Positions 1 through 8,318 are shown, counted from the first letter of the stretch. The stretch: DNA of 64,000 bases from Bradyrhizobium lablabi (GCF_018129385.1 NZ_JAFCLN010000004.1:186001-250000), one strand, 5' to 3'. Made by a program: numbers and translations. Notes: generated by a model from the letters alone, not told the origin.

Positions 1-473
1 GCCGGCTCCGCGCCGTACCCTTGCAGCAGCACATCATTGTCTGACAGGAGATTGTATTGATTGATCTCGAGCTGGGTTTGCTCGCCGCCGGGTTGGTACG
101 TGACCGATATCATCTTGTCATGCCCACCGCCGCCGCCGCCGCCTCCGCCGCTGGGACGGAGCGGACCGCCGGGTGATCGCAGGTGAGGCTCGAATTCGGA
201 CTCGGAGTCCGGCGTCAGTCGCAGCCTGATCGGAAGAAGATGCGCGGCCTGCAATGCATCCAGCAGCGGAAGCTGCGGCGCCGGAGTCCCGCGAATCTCG
301 AGGTCGTCAATATCGGGCGCGTAGACGTACTCGGGGCGCGGCGTCGTGTAGTCGTCCGGCCGATTACCGAATGCCGACGGATCGTACTCGATCCGGTCTC
401 TCGCGATGTCGTGGATGATCTTGAAATGGCCAGCAAAATGCCAAATCGACTCAGTTAAGCCGCCGGGTACCAT
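1..473 (-). CDS. Glycine-rich protein of unknown function, C-terminus beyond the left edge
   Basis: An open minus-strand frame starts at ATG 473 behind a GGGAGG SD and stays open to the window edge, giving at least 157 residues. The N-terminal ~110 residues are mixed acidic and proline-rich, followed by a run of nine glycines and then a segment with NQYNLLSDNDVLL. There is no signal peptide. I recognise no family. The poly-glycine hinge, the lack of a Sec signal and a co-directional repeat-protein gene just upstream would fit another type I secretion substrate or a surface protein, but that is inference from context. The missing C-terminus would hold any secretion signal. The reading frame is firm; the function is unknown. 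Confidence 0.7.
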   Translation of the reverse strand, partial: MVPGGLTESIWHFAGHFKIIHDIARDRIEYDPSAFGNRPDDYTTPRPEYVYAPDIDDLEIRGTPAPQLPLLDALQAAHLLPIRLRLTPDSESEFEPHLRSPGGPLRPSGGGGGGGGGHDKMISVTYQPGGEQTQLEINQYNLLSDNDVLLQGYGAEP

Positions 474-544
474 AGGAGCCTCCCCTGGCCAGGCTCGATT
501 ACGAATTTACGTACGGGCCGTATGAAATGATTTTTGTCGCGGAG

Positions 545-580
545 CAAAAGAGACCCGCGCGGCGCGAAGGCCGCGCGGGT
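545..580 (-). terminator. Rho-independent terminator of the Asp/Asn-repeat gene
   Basis: A 10-bp perfect stem (553-562 with 571-580) with an 8-nt loop is followed, on the minus strand, by CTCTTTTGC. It lies just downstream of the stop codon at 592, so it probably ends that transcript and separates it from the left-edge gene. Confidence 0.7.
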
Positions 581-591
581 TGAACTGGTCG

Positions 592-1383
592 TTAGCCTAG
601 ACTGTGGTCGTCCGCGAAGTCGTTTCCGGCCACGCTCATTTCGATGCTGTTGAACTGGATGTTCGCACCCTGAGTGATGGTCTGGTTGAACGCGGACTGG
701 TCGATGATCGCGTCGGCGGTCGCGTGGACGCCGGTCGCCGAGTCGCCGATAACGTCTTCCATCCTCGCGTCGAGCTTGACGTCGCCGCCTTCGGCCTTGG
801 CGTCGAACTTCACGTCGCCGCCCTTGCCGTCATACGACAGATTCGCCAGCGAGAAGTCGTTGTCGACCAGATTGTTGACCTGATCGATGTTGAACTGGTT
901 GCCGTCACCGTCGAGCTTCTGGTTCACCACGTCCGGCATGATGATCGAGCCGGTAACGCAGCTGAGATCCGAAAGATCGATGACCGGGCTGCTCAGTCCG
1001 TCGGCCTTGAGGTCGAGGTCGATGTTGACGTCCACATTGACCTTGGTGTCGACGGTATTCTCGACCTTGTTCTCGACACTGTTGTCGATGTCGTTGTCGA
1101 CCTTGTTGTCGACGGTGTTGTCGACCTTGTTCTCGACCTCGTTCTCGTTGCTGTTCTTGTTGTCGTTGCTGTTCTTGTTGTCGTTGTCGTTTTCGTTGTC
1201 GTTCTCGCTCTTGGAGTCGAGCGACTGAACGGCGAGCTGAGCCTGGGCTTGCGCCTGGCCCTGACCCTGGCCCTGGCCCTGAAGCTGTGCCTGAAGATTG
1301 GCTTGCTTCTGGTCTTGATCCTGATCTTGCTTCTGGTCCTGATCCTGGTCCGGATCCTTACGGCGCGGCTTGTAACTCGACAT
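592..1383 (-). CDS. Asp/Asn/Gln-rich low-complexity repeat protein, possible secreted surface protein
   Basis: 263 residues, start fixed by GGGAG six bases before ATG 1383. Residues 9-27 alternate Asp/Gln/Lys; 28-52 are a Gln-Gly/Gln-Ala tract; 58-115 are built from four-residue units of the type (D/E)N-x-V (for example VDNTVDNKVDND), running into alternating Val/Asp. The last ~110 residues are non-repetitive and include ATADAIIDQSAFNQTITQG. The DQSA pattern recurs in the repeat protein at 52770-53969. There is no signal peptide and the protein is very acidic. Its own terminator follows. I know no function; the shared motif suggests the same export class as the proteins beside the type I secretion genes. 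The antisense frame is an artefact of the repetitive codons. Confidence 0.8.
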   Translation of the reverse strand: MSSYKPRRKDPDQDQDQKQDQDQDQKQANLQAQLQGQGQGQGQAQAQAQLAVQSLDSKSENDNENDNDNKNSNDNKNSNENEVENKVDNTVDNKVDNDIDNSVENKVENTVDTKVNVDVNIDLDLKADGLSSPVIDLSDLSCVTGSIIMPDVVNQKLDGDGNQFNIDQVNNLVDNDFSLANLSYDGKGGDVKFDAKAEGGDVKLDARMEDVIGDSATGVHATADAIIDQSAFNQTITQGANIQFNSIEMSVAGNDFADDHSLG

Positions 1384-1894
1384 GATGCACTCCCGTTGGG
1401 TAGGAGCATCGCGCCGCCTCGGAGATCGCTGATCTTCTACGTCTGCGATGACCGATGCATAACGATGCGGTTAACGTCGGGACTACCGACTGCGATCCCC
1501 TCGTAAGTTTTTACGAGACTTCGCAGCGTTAAGGTTGCTCATGAGTTAACAATGGACTAGCCGCACATTCGGGGATGGTGCTTCATCGCGGCATAGCGCG
1601 GTGGAGTTATTCGGCTAGTTGCGCCGGCCTCGCGCGTCGCTCGATCGACGAGCGCAATGGCGCCCGTCGGCCGAGAGCCATAACTCGAACGAGGTATAAC
1701 AAAGGGAGGACTAGCCGTTCGAGTGACGGCGCCTATCCGTTCGGATAGTGCAGCATCGCTGCAATTGTGCAAATATTGTCCCGTTACAGATAATAGCGCG
1801 GCGAAGGAAAAGTTCACTACGCACGTCCAAGTTGTCCACCAGAACCTCGTTGGCTGGAGGAAAACTTCGCTGTGCATCGCCTCCCGCGAGGCGT
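1384..1894. other. Intergenic region with a short inverted repeat, no gene seen
   Basis: About 510 bases between two minus-strand genes without a convincing frame on either strand. The only structure noted is an inverted repeat at 1500-1517 (CTCGTAA, 4-base gap, TTACGAG), about 115 bases upstream of the start of the repeat-protein gene. It could be an operator, but no partner is identified. Confidence 0.4.
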
Positions 1895-2467
1895 TCAGGA
1901 AGGAGGTTTCTCGGTCGAACGCAGGTGGCTTTCGAGACGGGGCAGAAATTCCCAGATGTCGCGGTTGATGCGGGTCATGTCCTTTGTGGTCTTGACCATG
2001 CTCCTCAGCCGAGCCGCGTCCATAGGCTTCATTTCGCCGAATTGCAGGCTGTCCCTGGTTTGAACGATCCGCATCGATTGAGTATGGGTGATCTGTCCGC
2101 TGGCGTCGACGATGTACATGCAATGGTTGAACTCGTTGCGGACCGCGGTCGACTCGTTGAAGCGTTCGATGATCTTGGCAAGAGCCTTGTCGAGGCTCTT
2201 GTCCCTGATCGTGATCTTCGCGAGCCGCTGTATCAGATCAAGCCGCGCGCGCGTCGTGTTGAGAGTCGCGAAGGTGAGTGCCGCCGATTCCTGGCTCGTC
2301 CGCAGCAGGATCATGAGGACGTAGATGAACATGCTCTCGTTGTTGGACCAGCTTGAAACGAGATTGCCGATCAGCGCCAGGATTTGCGTGCGCCGGTCGG
2401 CCGTCGAAGGCGCGGACGCCGCAATCGCATCGAAATCGGGTTTGGGAGGAAGGCGGCTGGACACCAT
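1895..2467 (-). CDS. Conserved-looking protein of unknown function, 190 aa
   Basis: The frame runs from ATG 2467 (AGGA about 11 bases upstream; an alternative TTG at 2491 adds eight residues) to a stop at 1895. The sequence is helical and soluble, without a signal peptide. Residues ~25-60 (GNLVSSWSNNESMFIYVLMI) are amphipathic, followed by a basic region and a segment with VRNEFNHCMYIVDASGQITH. The family is not recognised. It is the first gene of a minus-strand run that includes the repeat protein, but 511 bases separate them, so an operon is not supported. Codon use matches its neighbours. Confidence 0.65.
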   Translation of the reverse strand: MVSSRLPPKPDFDAIAASAPSTADRRTQILALIGNLVSSWSNNESMFIYVLMILLRTSQESAALTFATLNTTRARLDLIQRLAKITIRDKSLDKALAKIIERFNESTAVRNEFNHCMYIVDASGQITHTQSMRIVQTRDSLQFGEMKPMDAARLRSMVKTTKDMTRINRDIWEFLPRLESHLRSTEKPPS

Positions 2468-2638
2468 GTTGCGGTACCGTCCTGACGGCAAAGGACGCGT
2501 CGTTGCCGTGCACGTCGTGCACCGGCGTTAACTTCTGGAGCACGCACAGTCGCAAATATACGATCGGGAAATCCGGCGGGCAAGGCAGGAGCAACCGTCG
2601 AGCGTGCCTCGACAAGGCCAACGGCATGAGGTGCCGTC

Positions 2639-3163
2639 ATGTGGCAATGGGCGTTAGAGCTGTCCAGGACGCGCAAGGCCCGCAAGGCGGCCGTTGCCGC
2701 GCTTTCGCCGATCGTCGACGGCAGCCGCCACCGTCTCGGCGGAATATCTGACGTCGCGTGGTCCGATCCGTATATCATCGGCTTCCTGGTCATGCTGATC
2801 AGCATTATTGCAAGACTCGAAAGCAGCAGGATATCCGGAGACTCGCTGTGCCTTGTGCAGTGCCGCGCATGGGAAGATCTCACCGAGATGAACTCGGAGG
2901 CGATGGCCGAGCAACTGCTGCTGCTCAGCACGGACCGCAATCGCGATTTCGAACTCGGGTGCCAAAACGCAGCAGCGTTCAGCACGATCCTGTTCGGGAC
3001 GCAGACGCTCGCGGAAGGTGTCGGCCTTGCGAATCTGGAGCGATGGCCGAATAAACTTGAAGATGAGCCGTTGAAAGCATTCTCACAACGTGAGGACGTC
3101 ATCGCGGCATGGAATCAATTTTTCGATGCGCATGTTGCGCCGCGCGGTCAAATTGACGCATGA
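2639..3163 (+). CDS. Protein of unknown function, 174 aa
   Basis: ATG 2639 has GAGG seven bases upstream. The product is a soluble, mildly acidic protein with one hydrophobic stretch (PYIIGFLVMLISIIARL, residues ~44-60) that could be a buried helix or a single membrane segment. It contains three cysteines and no motif I recognise. It is divergent from the 190-residue gene with only about 170 bases between them, so they may share a regulatory region. Function unknown. Confidence 0.6.
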   Translation: MWQWALELSRTRKARKAAVAALSPIVDGSRHRLGGISDVAWSDPYIIGFLVMLISIIARLESSRISGDSLCLVQCRAWEDLTEMNSEAMAEQLLLLSTDRNRDFELGCQNAAAFSTILFGTQTLAEGVGLANLERWPNKLEDEPLKAFSQREDVIAAWNQFFDAHVAPRGQIDA

Positions 3164-3403
3164 CGGTTCCCAATGAACAAAATCATGCTTTCAACCTGAC
3201 TACAAAACGGCGCAGTGAAGCCGCATTCGGCGAATTCCTGCGACGAAATTGTATCGCCGAGCGCACGCAGCGCACCGTATTGCGTAAGAGTCGAGCAAGC
3301 AGTAGTGTGTTCATCGTCACGACACAGTAGTGGTCCATCAACGCGATGGGTAACGGTGCATCAACAATCCGGTGCCCATAATAACGAGAAAGGTTATTTG
3401 CGC

Positions 3404-3424
3404 TACTCCAATTGGAATTGGGAG
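3404..3424. promoter_or_regulatory. Near-palindrome over the leader of the LuxR-type regulator gene
   Basis: ACTCC and GGGAGT flank an AT-rich centre (AATTGGAATT), making an imperfect 21-base palindrome. The right half contains the GGGAG that acts as SD for the start at 3432. A protein bound here would cover the ribosome-binding region or promoter, so autoregulation is possible; this is not shown. Confidence 0.35.
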
Positions 3425-3431
3425 TTTCGTT

Positions 3432-4370
3432 ATGCGTACTATATCGCATTTGAATTCGCGCATTGAAGTGACCCGGACCTTGAGCAGGTCCTCGAGCAGC
3501 TTGCAGGACCAGCGAGTATTGCACTCGCCCCCTGCCTCGGTGAGTTTGAACCCATCGAGACCTCATGAGGCTCGCGGCACAACGGCCGGCAATGGCAATG
3601 ACATCAAGGCCGACGAGGACATCCTCGGACTACAGGCCTCGCACAACGGCGACGAGGAAGAGCCGTCATCGAAGGAGTTGAAAAAGCCCGGCATCGTCAT
3701 CATCCACCGTCGCACCGTCTTCCGGGATTGCCTCGCTCTTTGTCTCCAGACCGCCTATGTCGATCACGACGTCCTCTCCTTCTCGAGCATCGCCGAATGG
3801 CTGGGTTCAAGAAATCAGAGCACGTTCGACGCCGTGATCATCGTCGTCATCGATGCCATCAACGAATCGAGCACGGCCGACCTGGAGCTTCTCAAGACCA
3901 ACGCCGTGGCAAATCCGGTGGTGATCGTCTCCGATACGGATGATCTCAATCACATCGTTCGCATTCTCAAGAGCGGCGTGCGCGGCTACATTCCGACCAG
4001 CCTGAGCTTCAACGTCGCCGTGGAAGCCCTGCGCCTCGTCAAGGCTGGCGGCGTATTCATCCCTGCCAGCAGTTTCGTGCCTGGCGACGATGAACCGTTG
4101 ATGGGCGTCAGGAACAGCGCCCTGCTGACAGAGCGGCAGATGAAAGTCGTCGAGGAGATCCGCCACGGCAAGGCCAACAAGCAGATTGCCTATGAACTCA
4201 AGATGAGCGAGCACACCGTCAAGGTGCACCTTCGCCACATCATGAGAAAGCTCAAGGCAAGGAACCGGACCGAGGTCGCGGTGCTGTCGGAAACGCTGTT
4301 TTCCGGCTTCAAGGAAACGCCAAAGGAAAGTCCGGTCGCCAAGTCCAACGGCGATACACACACCAAGTGA
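3432..4370 (+). CDS. Orphan LuxR/NarL-type regulator with degenerate receiver domain
   Basis: 312 residues from ATG 3432 (GGGAG SD). After ~75 unstructured residues comes a receiver-like domain (~80-205) and a C-terminal GerE/LuxR helix-turn-helix (~230-290, with SEHTVKVHLRHIMRKLKARN). The receiver lacks phosphorylation chemistry: the acidic pair is replaced (VIIHRRTVFRDC) and the phospho-acceptor position is Val in FDAVIIVVIDAIN. It should bind DNA without being a classical phospho-switch. No kinase is adjacent. A second gene of the same architecture is at 47666-48460 beside the type I secretion genes, and both helix-turn-helix domains share HIMRK/RIMRK...ARNRTE. A role in controlling repeat-protein or secretion genes is inferred. 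Confidence 0.85.
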   Translation: MRTISHLNSRIEVTRTLSRSSSSLQDQRVLHSPPASVSLNPSRPHEARGTTAGNGNDIKADEDILGLQASHNGDEEEPSSKELKKPGIVIIHRRTVFRDCLALCLQTAYVDHDVLSFSSIAEWLGSRNQSTFDAVIIVVIDAINESSTADLELLKTNAVANPVVIVSDTDDLNHIVRILKSGVRGYIPTSLSFNVAVEALRLVKAGGVFIPASSFVPGDDEPLMGVRNSALLTERQMKVVEEIRHGKANKQIAYELKMSEHTVKVHLRHIMRKLKARNRTEVAVLSETLFSGFKETPKESPVAKSNGDTHTK

Positions 4371-4406
4371 GCCGCCTGTATCGTTTCGCGGCCAGGCCGT
4401 GCATCG

Positions 4407-5456
4407 CTATTTCGGCGTGAAGCCGAACGTGCGCTCGAACCGCTTGGCGTAGTCGGGCCATACCTCCGGATTGACGATGCGCGGCGGTCGTTTGCCGTCG
4501 AGCGCGTCCAGCAACTGCTCGGCGGCGATCCGGCCCATATTGATCCGTGCCTCTCGCGTCACGCCTGCGGTGTGCGGGCTTGCCAGCACGTTGTCGAATT
4601 GCAGCAGCGGATGCTCGGGCGGCGGCGGCTCCTTGTCCCAGACGTCGAGCCCGGCGCCGGCGATGCGCTTTTGCTTCAGCACTTCATAAAGCGCTTCCTC
4701 GTCGTGGATGAAGCCGCGCGCGGTCGTGACGAAGAAGGCGTGCGGCTGCATCAGTGCAAATTCGCGCGCCCCAATCATGCGGCGGCTGCCCTTGTTGAGA
4801 GGACAGGAGATCGACACGAAGTCGGAAGCCCGCAGGAGATCGTCGAGCTCGACCTTCTCTCCGCCTCGCGCCGCGATCTCTTCCGCGGACAAATAGGGGT
4901 CATAGGCGAGAACCTTCATGTGCAGAAGGCCCTTGCAGAGCTCGGCGATGCGGCGGCCGACATTGCCGATGCCGATGATGCCGACGGTCTTGTCCTTGAC
5001 CTCGTTGCCGATCAGCGAATTGCGGTTGACGTTGCGCTCACGGCGCAGCGCCCGGTCGGATTCGAGGATGCGCTTCGACAGCGTGATCATCATGCCGAGC
5101 GCATGCTCGGCGACCGAATTGGCGTTGCCGCCGGACTGGTTGACGACGACGACGCCGGCTTCCGTACAGGCGTCGACATCGACGGGATCGAAGCCGGCGC
5201 CGTTGCTTGAGACGATCAGCAGGTTCGGCGTCCGCTTCAAGAGATCCTTGTCGACATGGAAATGCCGCGCCAGCTCGTCGCGCGCCGCGCCGATCTGGTA
5301 GGCATGCGCCGCCGACAGAATCGGCGAAAAGATCTCGGCCGGGCTTTCGTTCTCGAGCCGGTCGAGCCGCACGTCGGGGCGCGCTTTGAGGATTTCGGTG
5401 TAGATGTCGTGGGCGAGATATTTGACGTAGAAGACGCGCTTGTTGTTGACCGACAT
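4407..5456 (-). CDS. D-isomer-specific 2-hydroxyacid dehydrogenase (phosphoglycerate/glyoxylate reductase-like)
   Basis: 349 residues, the usual family length. An N-terminal catalytic part is followed by a Rossmann NAD-binding domain with VGIIGIGNVGRRIAELCKG, then the catalytic region: Arg in the TTARGFIHDEEAL segment, Glu in DVWDKEPPP and His in LASPHTAGVTREA. These are the Arg/Glu/His triad of D-2-hydroxyacid dehydrogenases. It would interconvert a 2-oxo acid and a D-2-hydroxy acid with NAD(P)H in the cytoplasm. The substrate cannot be read from sequence; the surrounding glyoxylate and hydroxypyruvate genes make a C2/C3 acid plausible. It lacks the C-terminal ACT domain of long SerA forms. 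The next minus-strand gene upstream is a TTT binding protein, about 80 bases away. Confidence 0.88.
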   Translation of the reverse strand: MSVNNKRVFYVKYLAHDIYTEILKARPDVRLDRLENESPAEIFSPILSAAHAYQIGAARDELARHFHVDKDLLKRTPNLLIVSSNGAGFDPVDVDACTEAGVVVVNQSGGNANSVAEHALGMMITLSKRILESDRALRRERNVNRNSLIGNEVKDKTVGIIGIGNVGRRIAELCKGLLHMKVLAYDPYLSAEEIAARGGEKVELDDLLRASDFVSISCPLNKGSRRMIGAREFALMQPHAFFVTTARGFIHDEEALYEVLKQKRIAGAGLDVWDKEPPPPEHPLLQFDNVLASPHTAGVTREARINMGRIAAEQLLDALDGKRPPRIVNPEVWPDYAKRFERTFGFTPK

Positions 5457-5576
5457 ATTCTTCTTTCAGTTGGGAAATTCGTAGAGTTTTGCGGGATGGG
5501 TCGCGAGGACATTGTGCTGCGCCGCCTGATTCGGCGTCCACGCGGCGGCTGGCAAACGGGGATCATCAGATTTGCC

Positions 5577-6539
5577 CTACTCCGGCTTCATGCCGGAAGC
5601 CTTGATGATCGGCCCCCATTTTTCGTAGTCGGCATGAATCTTTTCGGTGAACTGGCGCGGCGAGCCGGCGATCGGCTGTGCGCCGAGTTTCTTCAGCCGC
5701 TCCTTCACTGAATCGGTGTTGAGCGCCGCGATGAAATCGCCGGCGAGCTTTGCCACGATATCGGCCGGCATGTTGGCCGGCCCGAGCAGCCCCCACCACA
5801 CTTCGGTGTCGTAGCCCGGCACGGTCTCCGACATCGCCGGCACATCGGGCAGGAACGGCGCCCGCGCGGCCGTGGTCACCGCCAGCGCGCGGACGGCGCC
5901 GGCCTGAAGCTGGCCGACCGACTCCGGGCCATTGTTGAACGACATCGGGATTTGTCCACCGATCAGATCGTTCATCGCGGGCGCGCCGCCCTTGTACGGG
6001 ATCGCGGCGATATCGACCTTGGCGAGGCTCTTGAGCAGTTCGCCGGCCAGATGGGTCGAGGTGCCGTTGCCGGCATGAGCGAAGGACAGGCTCCCCGGTT
6101 TCGCCTTGGCCGCCGCAATCACATCCGCGACCGACTTGTATGGTGAGTCCGCACGGACCAGCAGCACGTTGGGCGAGGATGCCAGCAGCGTGATCGGCGT
6201 GAAGTCCTTGAAAGTGTCGTAAGGCAGCTTCGCGTAGAGGAATGGATTGGTAGCGTGACCGCTGGCCACCATGATCAGCGTGTAGCCGTCGGGCTGCGAA
6301 GTCACCAGCGCCTGGGAGGCGATCAACCCACCTGCGCCGGGGCGGTTTTCGACGACCACTTGCTGGCCCCATTGCTTCGACACGACCTCACCGAGGGTGC
6401 GGGTGAGAACATCGACGCCGCCGCCGGCCGGATAGGGCACGAAGATACGAACGGGCTTGTCCGGGAATTGCGCCTGCGCGGCGCTCGCAGCCGCTGCGAT
6501 GAGAGCCGCAAGCGCAGCCGTCCGGAACCAGCTTCCCAT
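5577..6539 (-). CDS. Tripartite tricarboxylate transporter (Bug family) substrate-binding protein
   Basis: 320 residues from ATG 6539, chosen because GGGGAGGG lies just upstream; in-frame ATGs further upstream lack such a site. A signal peptide (residues ~1-22, ending SAAQAQ) is followed by the Bug signature FPDKPVRIFVPYPAGGGVDV and a complete two-lobed binding domain. It binds a small carboxylate in the periplasm for a TctA/TctB permease. No permease is adjacent, so it is an orphan receptor or shares one elsewhere. It is co-directional with the hydroxyacid dehydrogenase and divergent from the ThDP enzyme pair at 6717-7873, suggesting uptake of their substrate, which is inference. Confidence 0.93.
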   Translation of the reverse strand: MGSWFRTAALAALIAAAASAAQAQFPDKPVRIFVPYPAGGGVDVLTRTLGEVVSKQWGQQVVVENRPGAGGLIASQALVTSQPDGYTLIMVASGHATNPFLYAKLPYDTFKDFTPITLLASSPNVLLVRADSPYKSVADVIAAAKAKPGSLSFAHAGNGTSTHLAGELLKSLAKVDIAAIPYKGGAPAMNDLIGGQIPMSFNNGPESVGQLQAGAVRALAVTTAARAPFLPDVPAMSETVPGYDTEVWWGLLGPANMPADIVAKLAGDFIAALNTDSVKERLKKLGAQPIAGSPRQFTEKIHADYEKWGPIIKASGMKPE

Positions 6540-6716
6540 GGCATCCCTCCCCGATGTCTTCATTATCGCCATGATCGCATGACGGCGCGACTGGAGTACG
6601 CCGCCGAATGCAGATCACGGTAACGGTCAGCCATGTTGACAATCCCGCCGGTCCCGTCAAGTTGCAGCCCTTAGCGCGGCCGCATGCAGACGACGTCGCG
6701 ACACAGGGAGACGACA

Positions 6717-7259
6717 ATGGCGGTTGCGGAGGAGAGAACCTCGCCCCAGAGCTGGCCCGAGGTGGTGCTGCAAACGCTCAAGCGCAATGACGTCCGCCTG
6801 ATCCCCTATGTACCCGACCGCGTGCTGACTGGCCTGATCAAGAGCCTGCACGCCGATCCCTTTTTCACGACCTTCCCCACCGCGCGCGAGGAAGAGGCGG
6901 TCGGCATCGTCTCCGGCGCCTGGATGGGCGGCCTGAAGGGCGCGGTGCTGATGCAGACATCGGGCTTTGCGACGCTCGCCAACGTGCTGGCTTCGCTGGT
7001 CGTGCCGTCCCAGATCCCGCTGATCATGTTCGTGTCCGAGCGCGGCACGCTCGGCGAATTCAATCTCGGCCAATCGCTGGTCTGCCGCACCATGCGCCCG
7101 GTGCTGGATTCGCTCGCGATGGAGCACCACACCTGCACGCGGCTGGACGAACTCGAATTCGTCGTCGACCGCTCGATCAAGCAGGCCGTCACCACCCAGG
7201 CGCCGGTAGCGCTGATCCTCTCGCCGCTGCTGACCGGCGGCAAGGTTTTTGACAAGTGA
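6717..7259 (+). CDS. ThDP-dependent decarboxylase, N-terminal-type (alpha) subunit, sulfopyruvate decarboxylase-like
   Basis: 180 residues from ATG 6717 (GGGAG upstream). It is the pyrimidine-binding half of a ThDP enzyme as a separate subunit: REEEAVGIVSGAWMGG carries the conserved glutamate that activates the cofactor, and VLMQTSGFATLANVLASL follows. Length and split match ComD of sulfopyruvate decarboxylase and the alpha half of phosphonopyruvate decarboxylase. The ComE-like half follows with a 4-base overlap. The substrate is probably a 3-substituted pyruvate or another 2-oxo acid; coenzyme M synthesis is not expected here, so the sulfopyruvate label is by similarity only. Confidence 0.85.
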   Translation: MAVAEERTSPQSWPEVVLQTLKRNDVRLIPYVPDRVLTGLIKSLHADPFFTTFPTAREEEAVGIVSGAWMGGLKGAVLMQTSGFATLANVLASLVVPSQIPLIMFVSERGTLGEFNLGQSLVCRTMRPVLDSLAMEHHTCTRLDELEFVVDRSIKQAVTTQAPVALILSPLLTGGKVFDK

Positions 7260-7873
7260 GCGCGCCCATGACGAGCACCCCTGCCCGCAACACCAAGGTG
7301 ATGAACCGCTTCGATCTCACCTCGCGCCTGGTCGCAAGGCTGAGGAACGAGGAAGCCGTCATCGGCGGCATCGGCAATACCAATTTCGATCTGTGGGCCG
7401 CCGGCCACCGCCCGCAGAACTGGTACATGCTCGGCAGCATGGGCCTTGCCTTCCCGATCGCGCTCGGGGTTGCGCTGGCACAGCCGAAGCGACGCGTGTT
7501 CGCGCTCGAGGGCGACGGCTCGCTCCTGATGCAGCTCGGCACGCTCTCGACCATCGCGACGCTGGCGCCCAGGAATCTCACCATGGTGATCATGGACAAC
7601 GGCATCTACCAGATCACCGGCGCGCAGCCGACGCCGGCCGCCACCACGGCCGATCTGGTTGCGATTGCGCAGGCCAGCGGCCTCTCCAACAGCACCTGGG
7701 CAGCGGATGAGGAGGATTTCGAGCGGCTAATCGATCAATCGCTTACCTCTGACGGTCCAACGCTGATCGGCGTGCGCATCGACGACAAGCCGGGAACCGG
7801 AACCACCAAGCGCGATCCCGTCCAGATCCGGGAGAATTTCATGCGCGGCATGGGCGTTCGGCAGCCGTTCTGA
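7256..7873 (+). CDS. ThDP-dependent decarboxylase, C-terminal-type (beta) subunit, sulfopyruvate decarboxylase-like
   Basis: 205 residues if started at GTG 7256, which overlaps the preceding stop (GTGA) and implies translational coupling; ATG 7268 is an alternative giving 201. It is the diphosphate-binding half of a ThDP enzyme: EGDGSLLMQLGTLSTIA with the GDG start and MVIMDNGIYQITG with the Asn-Gly pair make up the Mg-ThDP motif. Resembles ComE. With the preceding subunit it forms one active site at the subunit interface, in the cytoplasm. Together they equal one ThDP decarboxylase lacking the central domain, as in the ComDE type. Confidence 0.87.
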   Translation: MSAPMTSTPARNTKVMNRFDLTSRLVARLRNEEAVIGGIGNTNFDLWAAGHRPQNWYMLGSMGLAFPIALGVALAQPKRRVFALEGDGSLLMQLGTLSTIATLAPRNLTMVIMDNGIYQITGAQPTPAATTADLVAIAQASGLSNSTWAADEEDFERLIDQSLTSDGPTLIGVRIDDKPGTGTTKRDPVQIRENFMRGMGVRQPF

Positions 7874-7958
7874 CGCCCAAGATTCGGGCATTAACCATAG
7901 CGATCGGCCCCTTCGCAGTTGCGGAATACAGGTCTCGTATCTGTGTTATGCGAAGGCG

Positions 7959-8315
7959 ATGACGATCTTCCTCCGCCTCTTGGCCTGGCTGCTGGCCGCC
8001 GCTGTCGCCTTTGCAACGCTGGGGCCGCCGCGCTACCGGCCGCATGCCGATCTCGGCCAGAGCGGCGAGCACGCCCTCGCCTTCGTGCTGGTCGGTCTCG
8101 CCTTCGGCCTTGCCTATACACGCAACCGCCTGCTCACCGCTTTCATCGCGGTGGCAATGACCGGCGCCATCGAGATCATGCAATTCTGGGCGCCGGGACG
8201 GCATGCGCGGTGGATGGATTTTGTCGTCGACGCATCCACGGTCTGTGTCGGACTGGCTGTCGCGGCAGCGCTCGACTGGATGATCAAGCGGACGCGGACG
8301 CAGGCCTCCCAATAG
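7959..8315 (+). CDS. VanZ-family small membrane protein
   Basis: 118 residues with about four hydrophobic segments (residues ~4-20, 38-52, 58-75, 88-105). Diagnostic VanZ-type pieces are LGPPRYRPHADLGQSGEHALAF, IEIMQFWAPGRHARWMDFVVD and a final membrane helix. VanZ was named from a teicoplanin resistance gene; most proteobacterial members have no assigned function. It is 85 bases downstream of the ThDP pair on the same strand, with a hairpin right after it, so it may be the last gene of that transcript. No obvious metabolic link. Confidence 0.85.
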   Translation: MTIFLRLLAWLLAAAVAFATLGPPRYRPHADLGQSGEHALAFVLVGLAFGLAYTRNRLLTAFIAVAMTGAIEIMQFWAPGRHARWMDFVVDASTVCVGLAVAAALDWMIKRTRTQASQ

Positions 8316-8318
8316 AAT

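Noticed and set aside
604..1506. 300-codon plus-strand frame rich in Val/Leu
   Set aside because: It is the reverse of the Asp/Asn codon repeats in the minus-strand gene, which alone has an SD and a terminator.
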